Below, one piece after another: positions 46,275 to 56,728 of a DNA stretch of 64,000 bases. Positions within the stretch are counted from its first letter, which is position 1, and each line of letters begins with the position of its first letter. The notes beneath the pieces were generated by a model. The model was not told the origin of the DNA. It made no database searches and was given only the letters and a program-made list of their open reading frames with translations. The stretch comes from Perca fluviatilis (Eukaryota > Chordata > Actinopteri > Perciformes > Percidae), in assembly GCF_010015445.1 (NCBI RefSeq), contig NC_053134.1, positions 5,178,636 to 5,242,635 of the forward strand, in the 5' to 3' direction. The position numbers and the translations under genes are program-made.

Positions 46275-48049
46275 CTCCCGAAAAAACACGCTCAAACACA
46301 ATTCCCAGATGCACTCTTCCATAACCTCCTCCTCCTCTAAAACAACGTCTCCAAGTCCACAAAACAGCTATATCATCCCGGTTATTATTAACAACAGACC
46401 ACACAAAGTGGTGAAGCTGCAATACAATAAAACACATTCAACTGCTAATATAGTAAATTTAGCACTCATTCCCCGTCATCTACAGCCTGCCATAAGAAAT
46501 GAGGCAGATATCTGCCTCAACACACTAACACTAGCTTTATTAAATGTCAGATCCTTAGCAGGAAAATCATTTTTTATCAATGATTGTATTATTCAACATA
46601 ATCTTGATTTTATGTTTTTAACTGAAACCTGGTTGGATCAGAATAACAGCGCTGCTGTCCTCATCGAGTCAGCTCCCCCTGGCTTCATTTTTATGAATGA
46701 GAGTAGAGTTCATAAGAGAGGAGGCCAGGGGTGCGCTATTTGTTTAAAAACTCATTCATGTGTACGCAATTATCCGTCGGAAATTTTGCTTCCTTTGAGT
46801 ATGTCGTTCTTCAGTTAAGGTCCACTAATAGAGCTATATTTATAAATATCTACAGACCACCCAAGTACTGTGCAGCCTTTTTTGATGATTTTGCTGAACT
46901 ACTGTCTATGATCTGTGTTGACTTCGTCTGTATAATTGTTAACGGGTGATTTCAACATTCATGTCGACAACCCTGAGGATAGAGGTACAAAGGAATTGTA
47001 TTGTATCTTTGATAATTATGGACTCACTCAACATGTGACTACAGCCACACACAACAAAGGTCACATCTTGGACTTAATTATTTCTAAAGGCTTGAACATT
47101 TCCAAAGTTGTGGTGAATGATATTGCTCTTTCTGATCATTCATGTGTGTTTTTTAATAGCTCTATAACTGTGAAAAAAACTGTTCATACAGAGGTAATCA
47201 GAAAACGATACATCACTGAAAGCATCAGTGAAAAATTCATTCAGCTTTTCTCGTCCACAACTGCCCCCTCTGGAGCCTCAGCAACCGAACTTCTAGATAA
47301 TTTCAACTGTAGAATATCAACTATTATTGACACCATTGCTCCCGTTAAGGTCAAAATCAACTCTAGCAAGAAAAAATCTCCATGGAGAAATGTCGCACCT
47401 GTAAGATTAGAAAAAAGAGAGTGTCGAAAAGCTGAACGCAGGTGGCGAAAAACAAACCTACAGGTCCATTATGAAATCTATAAAGACAGACTTTGTATTT
47501 TTAATGTGGTACTGAGAAATGCAAGGCGGACGTTCTTCTCTGAAATTATTTCAAAAAACTCTAATAATTCACGTGCTCTATTTGCTACTGTCGATAGGTT
47601 ATCAAACCCTCCAGTACCAGTAGCATCTGACTTTTTGTCCACCGAAGCTTGCAATAACTTTGCAATCTTCTTTAGTAAAAAAATTCAGAAAATTAGACTT
47701 ACAGTCAGTGCATCCATATCAGGTACAGGATATGTGCTGTCTCAATGCTTAAGCAAAACAAGTCCTCATATGACACAATTTCAAACGATTCACCAAGGTC
47801 AACTGGCGGAGTTTATACAAAATTTGAAAACCTCTTCCTGTTGCCTTGATATTTTACCAACTGGCTTTTTTAAAAATGTTTCGAATTGTTTGGTCTCAGA
47901 TCTTTTACAAATTGTAAACATGTCTCTTCAAACAGGCATCTTCCCACAGGTGTTAAAAATTGCAGTAATCAAGCCACTCTTAAAAAAGAATAACCTAGAT
48001 AGATCACTTATGGACAACTATAGGCCTATATCAAACCTCCCATTCTTAA

Positions 48050-49220
48050 AGGGGCTATATGTAGGTTTTTACTTAAAAAAATCTTTAAGATAGAGTTTTC
48101 ATTTGTACATTTATGAGCCAACCATAATGTAATAGAAAGAATGACACCTTGACTGTCCATCACGGTTGCCTCTATCAGCCTGTAGGCTCAATTGTGTGTG
48201 GAGGAGTCGGGTCCGAATTGGCGCGAAAATTCACAAAATGTGACGTCATGCGCGTTCTCGTCTACTTGGGCTCTGCTTAGGCTTACATCCGTACGGCAGC
48301 CATTAGTAAACAGCGGCAATCGCTAGCAGTAGCTAGTGTTTCAAATGGACTCTACGGACAGAAAGAAGCGACCAGCCTCCAGCACAATCCACACACCCAC
48401 AGGAACTCCTCGTAAGTTTAAAAGAAAAAAATGTTCTCGGGGAAAGGACGCCGGGAGGCGGCCGAAAAGGTCGCTCCGTAAGCCGGGAGGCGCCCGGGAA
48501 AGGACGCCGGGAGGCGGCCGAAAAGGCCGGCCAAAACAACGGCATGGGCCGCCACTTGCGATCGGGGAAATGAGGCGCCACACGCCGGCCAAAACAACGG
48601 CATGGGCCGCTACTTCGCGATCGGGAGTAATGCACCGCCCGGCCAAAACAACGGCATGGGCCGCTACCGCGATCGAGGAAATAGCACGCCGGCAACAACG
48701 GCATGGGCCGCCACTCGCGATCGAGAAATGAGGCGACACACGCCCGGCCAAAACAACGGCATGGGGCCGCCACTCCACGATCGGAAATGAGGCCCCACAC
48801 GCCCGGCCAAAACAACGGCATGGGCCGCTACTCGCGATCGGGAAATGAAACGCCACCACGCCGGCCAAAACAACGTGGGCATTACGCTACCGCGATCGGG
48901 GAAATGAGGCGCCACACGCCGGCCAAAACAACGGCACGGGCCGCTACTCGCAGGACACGGGAAATGAAACGCCACAATAATGAGACGGTTGGGGTTAGGT
49001 AAAAAAAAGAACGGGGTAAGGAACCGTCAAACGTGGGACACGCCGACAAAGGTACTGCCACACGCGGGGCGTGATCCCCGGTCTCCGGCGTGAAAGTCCT
49101 GTGTTGTTTGTTCTCGTACGAGCGTGCGCACCGAGAACGAGCATGAGACTGGCTGCAGTTCCTCTAACGGCCACTGGTGTCAGTAACAGTTAGAAATTTC
49201 AGAACTTACACAATGCTCCT
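48050..49220. mobile_element. TTAA-specific non-autonomous element inside the LINE
   Basis: TTAA at 48046-48049 and 49221-49224. Ends aggggctatatgtaggtt and, reversed, aggagcattgtgtaagtt form an imperfect TIR. The 1171 bp insert separates reverse transcriptase codons that fit together when it is removed. TTAA duplication is typical of piggyBac and Kolobok elements; no transposase is present. Confidence 0.85.
48530..48975 (+). repeat. GC-rich ~60 bp tandem array
   Basis: About eight degenerate copies of a unit with cggccaaaacaacggcatgg, gccgctactcgcgatcg and gaaatgaggcgccacacg. The long frames on both strands here are side effects of the array. Confidence 0.85.
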
Positions 49221-51473
49221 TTAAGTAAAATTATTGAAAAAGCGGTTTTTCAACAAATAAACCTTTTATTGTCCCAAAAGAATATTTTGGATCCCTTACA
49301 GTCGGGTTTTCGGCCACATCATAGCACTGAGACAGCTCTTCTGAAAATCTTTAATGATATCCACCTAAGCACAGATAGTGGCAGAACAACAGTCTTAGTT
49401 TTACTAGATCTCAGCGCTGCATTTGACACCGTTGACTACGACATATTATTAAATAGACTGGAAAACTGGGTAGGCCTTTCTGGAACAGTACTACAGTGGT
49501 TTGAATCCTATTTAAAAAATAGAAATTACTATGTGTCAATAGGTAACTATGCATCTGAGCGTACAAGTTTGACATGTGGAGTTCCCCAAGGCTCCATCCT
49601 GGGGCCTCTACTGTTTGATATATACATGCTGCCCCTAGCTAAAATCATGGAAAACAACAACATAAACTATCACAGCTATGCGGACGATACACAGATTTAT
49701 ATAACCTTGTCACCTGGAGACTACAGTCCAATACAACACCTGGCCAGGTGCATTGAACAAATCAACGAATGGATGTGCCAGAATTTCCTAAAATTAAATG
49801 AAGATAAAACGGAGGTGATCATTTTTGGACCTAAAAATGAACGATTAAAAGTAAATGCTCATCTTCAATCAACAATGTTAAAAACAACAGACAAAACAAG
49901 AAATCTTGGCATAATTATGGACTCTGACCTGAATTTTAACAGTCACATTAGGTCAGTAACAAAATCTGCCTATTATCATCTTAAAAATATAGCAAGGGTA
50001 AAAGGACTTATGTGCCAACAGGATTTAGAAAAACTTATCCATGCTTTCATTTTCAGTAGACTTGACTACTGCAACGGCGTTTTTACAGGTATTCATAAAA
50101 AGTCTATTAAACAGCTGCAGCTGATTCAGAACGCTGCTGCACGCGTCCTTACCAACACCAAAAAAATAGATCACATCACTCCAGTTCTGAAGTCCTTACA
50201 CTGGCTTCCTGTGCATCAAAGAATAGATTTCAAAATACTCATGTTAGTTTATAAGTCACTAAACGGTTTAGGACCAATTTACCTATCAAATCTGCTACTA
50301 CACTATGAGCCATTGAGATCCTTGAGATCATCAGGGACGGGCCTGCTCGCCATACCCAGAGTTGGAACAAAAAAGGGGGAAGCTGCGTTCAGCTTCTATG
50401 GTCCCTACATCTGGAACAAACTACCGCAAAACTGTAGGTCGGCTCCTAATCTCAGCTCTTTTAAATCAAGGCTGAAGACCTTTCTTTTTAACACTGCCTT
50501 TTCTTAATTCATTTTTGTATTTAAATTTTATTTTTTTATTCATTTATTTTATTATATAACTGTTTCTTCATCTGTTACCAATTTGTATGATATTTTTAAC
50601 TGTTTTTATGTCTTGTGTAAAGCACTTTGAATCGCATTGCTGCTGAATTGTGCTATAGAAATAAAGTTGCCTTGCCTTGCCTAGCGGGATAAATGACTCT
50701 TGTACCCGACGCAAATCTAAAATGGGTTGGTCTGAAGTAGCTAGGTGTGGTTTTGGTGTAACGTGCAATAAACCAATCAGAGCGTCATCTCACATTCCCT
50801 TTTAAGAGCAGGTGCGCTTGTTCCATGGCGGATTGCTATTACGACGGCGGATTTGCCTGGCGCACGCCAGCGGGAGCTGTCCGGGATGCGGCAAAGTAAT
50901 AAATGCCCGTCTTGACCGGGTGGCGATGTTGCTGCGGTATCTCCTCAAGTCTGGAGAGGATTGCTGCAGCCATGGAGCGTGGGCCTCCAAACGCACCACC
51001 TGCACCTGTTGTGCCCCGTCCTCCTCCCCCAACTCCATCTCCGTCCACCCGCTCCACCAGGAGCGCATCGCGCATTGCCACTCCCGGACCAGATCCCGCC
51101 GGAGTGTCGAATCCCACCGTATTTTAACATCACGCATTGTGCACACGCTACATTATGGCCAAGCATGCACCCCTAAAATAGCATCTGAATAACGCACTAC
51201 TGACTTTAGACTAGCGCCACTGACTTTAGACCAGGTTTTTCCTGGTCAGTGGCGGAATTGTTTTCTGAAACTGCAAAATAGCACCAGGGAACGTTTGCAC
51301 CTGAACACACCTCCTCTTTTCGCTGAACTGCCCCCAGGAACGCAAATACATTTACCCTAATTTACCGATGTGCGTCTGTGGAGGGAAAAGTCCGCTGTGC
51401 GTCGGGTGCAAAATAGGAATGATACATGCGTCGGTGTACAAAGGCAATTGCGCTGAGTGCAAGATAGGGCCCT

Positions 51474-52278
51474 ACAGCTTTAAGGTCTGATGTCTCATGT
51501 GAAGAGGGAGCAAAATATGCCCTAATGAATAGCTGTGGATGCCGGGAGGGGCCCATAGAGAATGCCTTACTACAGTGCCCCAGAGTTTTGTGCTATGCCC
51601 CTGGTCAGAGTTGTAGCTATTTTCGGGTTTTTGAAACACAGATGGTGTGTGATGGCCTATGAATGATAAGTCTGATGGATTTCCTTACATAAAGTTTGCT
51701 CTGTCTGACACACACTTGTTTTGACCCAACAAAGATGTGACGGTTAACTCTCACACATTTTAGGTTTAATTTTGATTCTGTAGGAGTTTTTACTTTCACT
51801 TCGCCTCCAAAAAATACAGTTGAATGAAGTGAAAGTGAAACATGAAGCCACAAAAAGGAGGTTTGGTGCTGTGAGGAATCTTTATCTAATCAGAAACAGG
51901 TCTAGCTAATCCAGGGATTATGCAGTAAAAAAAAACAAAAAAAAAACAGAGATCACTAAACCTCTTTACTTAAGTATGTTATGAAAAAAGAGGGGCGGTA
52001 AAAGGAGTGAGTGTATTGTGTGTAGTGTGAGCAGAGAAGAATCTGTTATCTTCTTTTAAATAATATTATCTTTTACCTTTTAGTTGATTTCGCGGTTACG
52101 TTTAGGATTGTAGGTAGTGTTTTATTTCTCCATAAGATCGCAAATAAAACATGTTTTTCTTAAACAAGGTTGATTTCATGCAGACTTCTGCCTTTCACAG
52201 GAGATTACACAACCTCATAGCTCGTGGTCAGTCTACCTCGGATGGTTTAGACTTATGATTTTACTTCCGGAACCACAC
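51474..52278. other. intergenic DNA
   Basis: Only the 52084-52162 repeat, shared with 42749-42815, is recognised. Confidence 0.4.
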
Positions 52279-52942
52279 TGACTACGTTTACATGCACATA
52301 ATATTCCGGTTTCTGCGCTTATTCTAAAAAAGACTATCTTCCGACTAAGTTGTTTACATGGCTAATAAAAGTGAATATTCCACTAATATTCACATTCACA
52401 TGCAGCCATACAAAATAGAATTTTTTTTTTTTAAGTTTACCAGCGGTGGCGGACTTGTTGAACCGTGCGAACACAACGTCCCTCTTTCATAACTTCAACC
52501 AGCTTCTTGAATAGGTCGGCTCATATCCAAAAACCTGTTGATATCCAAATCTTTGATAATGTTTAAAAGTAGCTGTGTTTCTCCTTCTTATCAGGTCTGC
52601 AGCTGTTGGCTGGATGGACTGTGTACAGCAACCATAGCAACGCACAGAGCTGACCATAAGCCGTAAACAGGCACAAGGCCGTAAACTGGCTGTAAACTGC
52701 AGTAAAAACCCAGATTGATTCATATTCCCGAATGCGCTGTATACATGTCCAAAGAATGCCTCTAAAACCTGAATAATACATATATATCCCACATGTCTTA
52801 ATCGGAAAATGCTATATTCAGGAAAAGGCCTTATTCAGAATATCCAACCGGAATATGTTGTTTACATGACCCGTATCAAATTGGGAATATTGTCATATTC
52901 GGGATAATGGTGGAATATTGGTGTGCATGTAAACATACTCAC
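52279..52942. mobile_element. MITE-like element with tttacatgcac ends
   Basis: Left end gactacgtttacatgcacat then aatattccgg; right end ggaatattggtgtgcatgta then aacatactc. 664 bp, no coding capacity. Confidence 0.72.
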
Positions 52943-53605
52943 AGTTGAGCTCTATTGGTGGTTGATCATTTTCATACAGTTCCTAAATGAGACATTATCG
53001 GACTCAGTCTGCTGACTGGGGTTTGCTTCATGTTCAACCAGCTCGGTCTGAACTTGGAAAAACTGCTTTTAACTTCAGTGCACCTGACTCTGTGAACAAA
53101 TTACAAACACTTCCTTAAAATCAACTCAATTGTGGACAATTTGGAAATCTGGTTTTAAACCTGGATATTCATCAAATCACTTTTTTAATTAAAGTTTTGT
53201 TGTCTTTCTATCTTTCTTATGGTGTATTCTTTTCTGTGTCGTTTTGTGGTTGTCTTTGTAATTTGACTCGATGACGCTGCAAATGAGGTTGAATGAAGAA
53301 AACAAATATTTTTAACAGGTTTGAGTTTGAGGATATTATTTGTTCAACATGTCGGGACAAGCAGCTGAACAGTCATCTCGATTCCTCTTAAAGGGCAAGG
53401 TGCAGCATCTACCCACACACATATAAAGGTCTTGTGTTTGTGGCATTTTCTCGTACTTCTCGTAATTCCTGAACCTTCAAGTGCTGCCAAAGCGAGAGCC
53501 CAGATTAATGACATCTTGCATGTCTTTACCTGCAGAGTTAAAACTCTTCCCACGGCTGCAACACCTTTTTATCAGAATAAAAGAAAGATCTGGTCCAGCT
53601 GATCA
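52943..53605. other. intergenic DNA, nothing recognised
   Basis: No supported gene or repeat ends. Confidence 0.4.
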
Positions 53606-54010
53606 ATTCAATTTTATTTATAGTATCAAATCATAACAGTTATCTCGAGACACTTTACAGATAGAGTAGGTCTAGACCACACTCTATAATTTACAAACCC
53701 CCAACAATTACAGTAATTCCCTCAAGAGCAAGCATTAGCAGTGGCTATTGCGACAGTGGCGAGAACAAACTCCCTTTTAGGAAGAAACCTCGGCAGACCC
53801 AGACTCTTGGTAGGCGGTGTCTGACGGGGCCGGTTGGGGGTTTGATGAACAGTGATGAACAGCAGGACGTTGCGGGATGAAACGTGGCGCTGCAGAGCAT
53901 GGGTGGATGCGGCGGACGCAGCGGGACGCGGCTGGACATTGCAGGGAATCGCAGAGCATGGCTCTGCGAAGAAGAAACATAAGGACTCTGGGGAGATCCA
54001 GTCACATTGT
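53606..54010 (+). repeat. dispersed fish repeat, copy 2 (longer)
   Basis: tcaattcaattttatttata, agatagagtaggtctagacc, ggaagaaacctcggcagacc and ggtaggcggtgtctgacggg. It shares its first 150 bp with 5618-5775. Confidence 0.75.
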
Positions 54011-54142
54011 GATCCCAAAGTGTTCTGCGTGCAGCAACACGCGTTTTTCCTTATCCACATACAGATTTTATTGAAATGCCAGGTTTAAATGGCGGTGTAA
54101 ATGCACATTCTGAAATAAAGTTATAGATTTATATTTCAGCTA

Positions 54143-54332
54143 TATATATATATATATAGTATGTGTGTGTATGTGTATGTGTATATGTATGTATGTATGT
54201 GTATATGTGTATATATATGTATGTGTATATATATATATATATGTGTATGTGTGTATATGTGTGTATATATATATATGTGTATGTGTGTATGTATATATAT
54301 ATGTGTATGTGTGTATGTATATATATATGTAT
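54143..54332. repeat. compound (TA)/(TG)/(TATG) microsatellite
   Basis: Mixed TA, TG and TATG units directly outside the left inverted repeat of the HECT-bearing element. Confidence 0.95.
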
Positions 54333-54535
54333 ATGTATGAGAGGCCGTATAGGAGATAATTCATACTTCTGTCTTACACACACTATCATAATCTTGCATA
54401 TACACCACTATACTCATACACACACACTATTATAATCCTTTTACATGTATGTATGAGAGGGTATAGTTGTGTATGTGAGAGAGTATAGTAGTGTGTGTGT
54501 GAGAGTATAGCATTGTATGTGAGATAGTATAGTAG
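54333..54535 (+). repeat. left inverted repeat, outer part
   Basis: Pairs with 61179-61379 in reverse complement with only a few mismatches in the outer 150 bases. It ends where the Tc1-like element was inserted at a TA. Confidence 0.8.
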
Positions 54536-54537
54536 TA

Positions 54538-56158
54538 CAGTGCCTTGCGAAAGTATTCGGCCCCCTTGAACTTTTCGACCTTTTGCCACATTTCAGGCCT
54601 CAAACATAAAGATATAAAACTGTAATTTTTTGTGGAGAATCAACAACAAGTGGGACACAATCATGAAGTGGAACGAAATTTATTGGATATTTCAAACCTT
54701 TTAAACAAATAAAAAACTGAAATATTGGGCGTGCAAAATTATTCAGCCCCCTTAAGTTAATACTTTGTAGCGCCACCTTTTGCTGCGATTAAGCAGTAAT
54801 GTTTCAGTTTTTTTTTTGCACATCGCGAGACTGACATTTTTGCCCATTCCTCCTTGCAAAACAGCTCGAGCTCAGTGAGGTTGGATGGAGAGCGTTTGTG
54901 AACAGCAGTTTTCAGTTCTTTTCCAAAGATTCTCGATTGGATTCAGGTCTGGACTTTGACTTGGCCATTCTAACACCTGGATATGTTTATTTGTGAACCA
55001 TTCCATTGTAGATTTTTGCTTTATGTTTTGGATCATTGTCTTGTTGGAAGACAAATCTCCGTCCCAGTCTCAGGTCTTTGTGCAGACTCCATCAGGTTTT
55101 CTTCCAGAATGGTCCTGTATTTGGCTCCATCCATCTTCCCATCAATTTTAACCATCTTCCCTGTCCCTGCTGAAGAAAAGCAGGCCCAAACCATGATGCT
55201 GCCACCACCATGTTTGACAGTGGGGATGGTGTGTTCAGGGTGATGAGCTGTGTTGCTTTTCACGCCAAACATAACGCTTTTGCATTGTTGCCAAAAAGTT
55301 CGATTTTGGTTTCATCTGACCACAGCACCTTCTTCCACATGTTTGGTGTGTCTCCCAGGTGGCTTTTGGCAAACTTTAAACAACACTTTTATGGATATCT
55401 TTAAGAAAATGGCTTTCTTCTTGCCACTCTTCCATAAAGGCCAGATTTGTGCAGTATACGACTGATTGTTGTCCTATGGACAGAGTCTCCCACCTCAGCT
55501 GTAGATCTCTGCAGTTCATCCAGAGTGATCATGGGCCTCTTGGCTGCATCTCTGATCAGTCTTCTCATTGTATGAGCTGAAAGTTTAGAGGGACGGCCGG
55601 GTCTTCGTAGATTTGTAGTGGTCTGATACTCCTTCCAATTTCAATATTATCGCTTGCACAGTGCTCCTTGGGATGTTTAAAGCTTGGGAAATCTTTTGTA
55701 TCCAAATCCGGCTTTAAACTTCTCCACAACAGTATCTCGGACCTGCCTGGTGTGTTCCTTGTTCTTCATGATGCTCTCTGCGCTTTACACGGACCTCTGA
55801 GACTATCACAGAGCAGGTGCATTTATACGGAGACTTGATTACACACAGCTGGATTCTATTTATCATCATTAGTCATTTAGGTCAACATTGGATCATTCAG
55901 AGATCCTCACTGAACTTCTGGAGAGTTTGCTGCACTGAAAGTAAAGGGGCTGAATAATTTTGCACGCCCACTTTTTCAGTTTTTTATTTGTTAAAAAAGT
56001 TTGAAATAGCCAATGAATTTCGTTCCACTTCATAATTGGGACCCACTTGTTGTTGATTCTTCACAAAAAATTACAGTTTTATATCTTTATGTTTGAGGCC
56101 TGAAATGTGGCAAAAGGTCGAAACGTTCAAGGGGGCCGAATACTTTCGCAAGGCACTG
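54538..56158 (-). mobile_element. Tc1-like DNA transposon, long TIRs, TA duplication
   Basis: Begins cagtgccttgcgaaagtatt and ends with its reverse complement; flanking TA at 54536-54537 and 56159-56160. The inverted repeats run about 200 bp with the inner marks ttgcacgccc near both ends. It lies inside the left inverted repeat of the larger element. Confidence 0.9.
54850..55769 (-). pseudogene. Tc1-like transposase pseudogene
   Basis: The start codon lies at 55769-55767 (MKNKEHTRQVRD...). Recognisable DDE-transposase blocks appear in different frames: KHGGGSIMVWACFSSAG (55272-55033) and [17 protein letters not shown] (54872-55054), the latter holding the D of the catalytic core. Frame breaks separate the blocks, so the gene is dead. 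Confidence 0.85.
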
Positions 56159-56160
56159 TA

Positions 56161-56550
56161 TATGTGAGAGAGTATAGTAGTGTATGTGAGAGAGTATAGT
56201 AGCCTAGTATATGTGAGAGAGTAGTGTATGTGAGAGTATAGTAGTATATGTGAGAGAGTATAGTAGTGTGTGTGAGAGAGTATAGTAGTGTGTGTGAGAG
56301 AGTATAGTAGTATATGTGAGAGAGTATAGTAGTATATGTGAGAGAGTATAGTAGTATATGTGAGAGAGTATAGTAGTATATGTGAGAGAGTATAGTAGTG
56401 TGTGTGAGAGAGTATAGTAGTATATGTGAGAGAGTATAGTAGTGTGTGTGTGAGAGAGTATAGTAGTGTGTGTGTGAGAGAGTATAGTAGTGTGTGTGAG
56501 AGAGTATAGTAGTGTGTGTGAGAGAGTATAATAGTGTGTGTGAGAGAGTT
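56161..56550 (+). repeat. left inverted repeat, inner tandem array
   Basis: About 17 copies of a ~20-22 bp unit (tatgtgagagagtatagtag or gtgtgtgagagagtatagta). It continues the array cut by the Tc1 insertion. The long frames in it are repeat artefacts. Confidence 0.85.
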
Positions 56551-56670
56551 TGATTGAAACGGAAGGCAGTTTGATTACTCAGCTCCTGATTGGTTGACAA
56601 AGAAGAAGCGGTATTTGACGGTCAAATTCCGGCACTGTCATCATAATAGTTTGGCTGAAGTGGAGCTGTA

Positions 56671-56728
56671 ATGGATAGAAAGAGGCTAACTGAAGCTGTG
56701 GGTCTTCTAAATAATATTTTAGGAAATG
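56671..56728 (+). CDS. G2E3-like exon 1
   Basis: Starts at ATG 56671 and reads MDRKRLTEAVGLLNNILGN before donor gtgagc. It ends in phase 1, matching the acceptor of the next exon. Confidence 0.6.

Larger units (their letters stand above)
46309..50507 (+). pseudogene. LINE ORF2: endonuclease and reverse transcriptase, broken
   Basis: The APE-type endonuclease blocks are LALLNVRSLAGK, FMFLTETWLD, TGDFNIHVDNPED and ALSDHSC, spread over three frames (shifts near 46790 and 46935). The reverse transcriptase begins AVIKPLLKK, NYRPISNLPFL and is cut at 48049 by the TTAA element. It resumes at 49221 with [60 protein letters not shown] and the catalytic YADDTQIY, to AFS and a stop. The insertion and the two shifts make it inactive. 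From 49269 on the frame is intact for 412 codons. Confidence 0.88.
44943..50680 (+). mobile_element. nearly full-length L2-like LINE
   Basis: Flanked by a 6-bp duplication ctagcg (44937-44942 and 50681-50686). It has two coding regions and a 3' end ataaagttgccttgccttgc, the short tandem tail usual for L2/CR1-type LINEs. About 4.56 kb remains when the TTAA element inside it is removed. Confidence 0.85.
44864..51473. mobile_element. outer DNA transposon carrying nested insertions
   Basis: Left end ggccctattttaacgatcta and right end gcaagatagggccc are inverted repeats of a kind abundant in fish (hAT- or Harbinger-like; not assigned). The element's own sequence is 44864-44942 and 50681-51473. 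The rest is a LINE inserted in it. No clean target duplication could be fixed. Confidence 0.65.

Noticed and set aside
48530..48975. Regular GC-rich array that could suggest CRISPR
   Set aside because: Units are contiguous degenerate tandem copies with no unique spacers, and the context is a vertebrate transposon.
48333..48975. Several 100-175-codon Arg/Pro-rich frames on both strands
   Set aside because: They arise from the GC-rich tandem array inside the TTAA element and overlap on both strands.
50802..51192. Frames of 70-126 codons in the right part of the outer DNA transposon
   Set aside because: Several overlapping frames in a GC-rich stretch, none with a recognisable domain; may include a decayed element gene, but not supportable.
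54129..54435. Tyr/Ile/His and Cys/Val/Tyr-rich frames
   Set aside because: Artefacts of the TA/TG compound microsatellite.
56127..56600. 157-codon open frame of Leu/Ser/His/Thr repeats on the minus strand
   Set aside because: It is a translation of the ~22 bp tandem array in the inverted repeat, not a gene.
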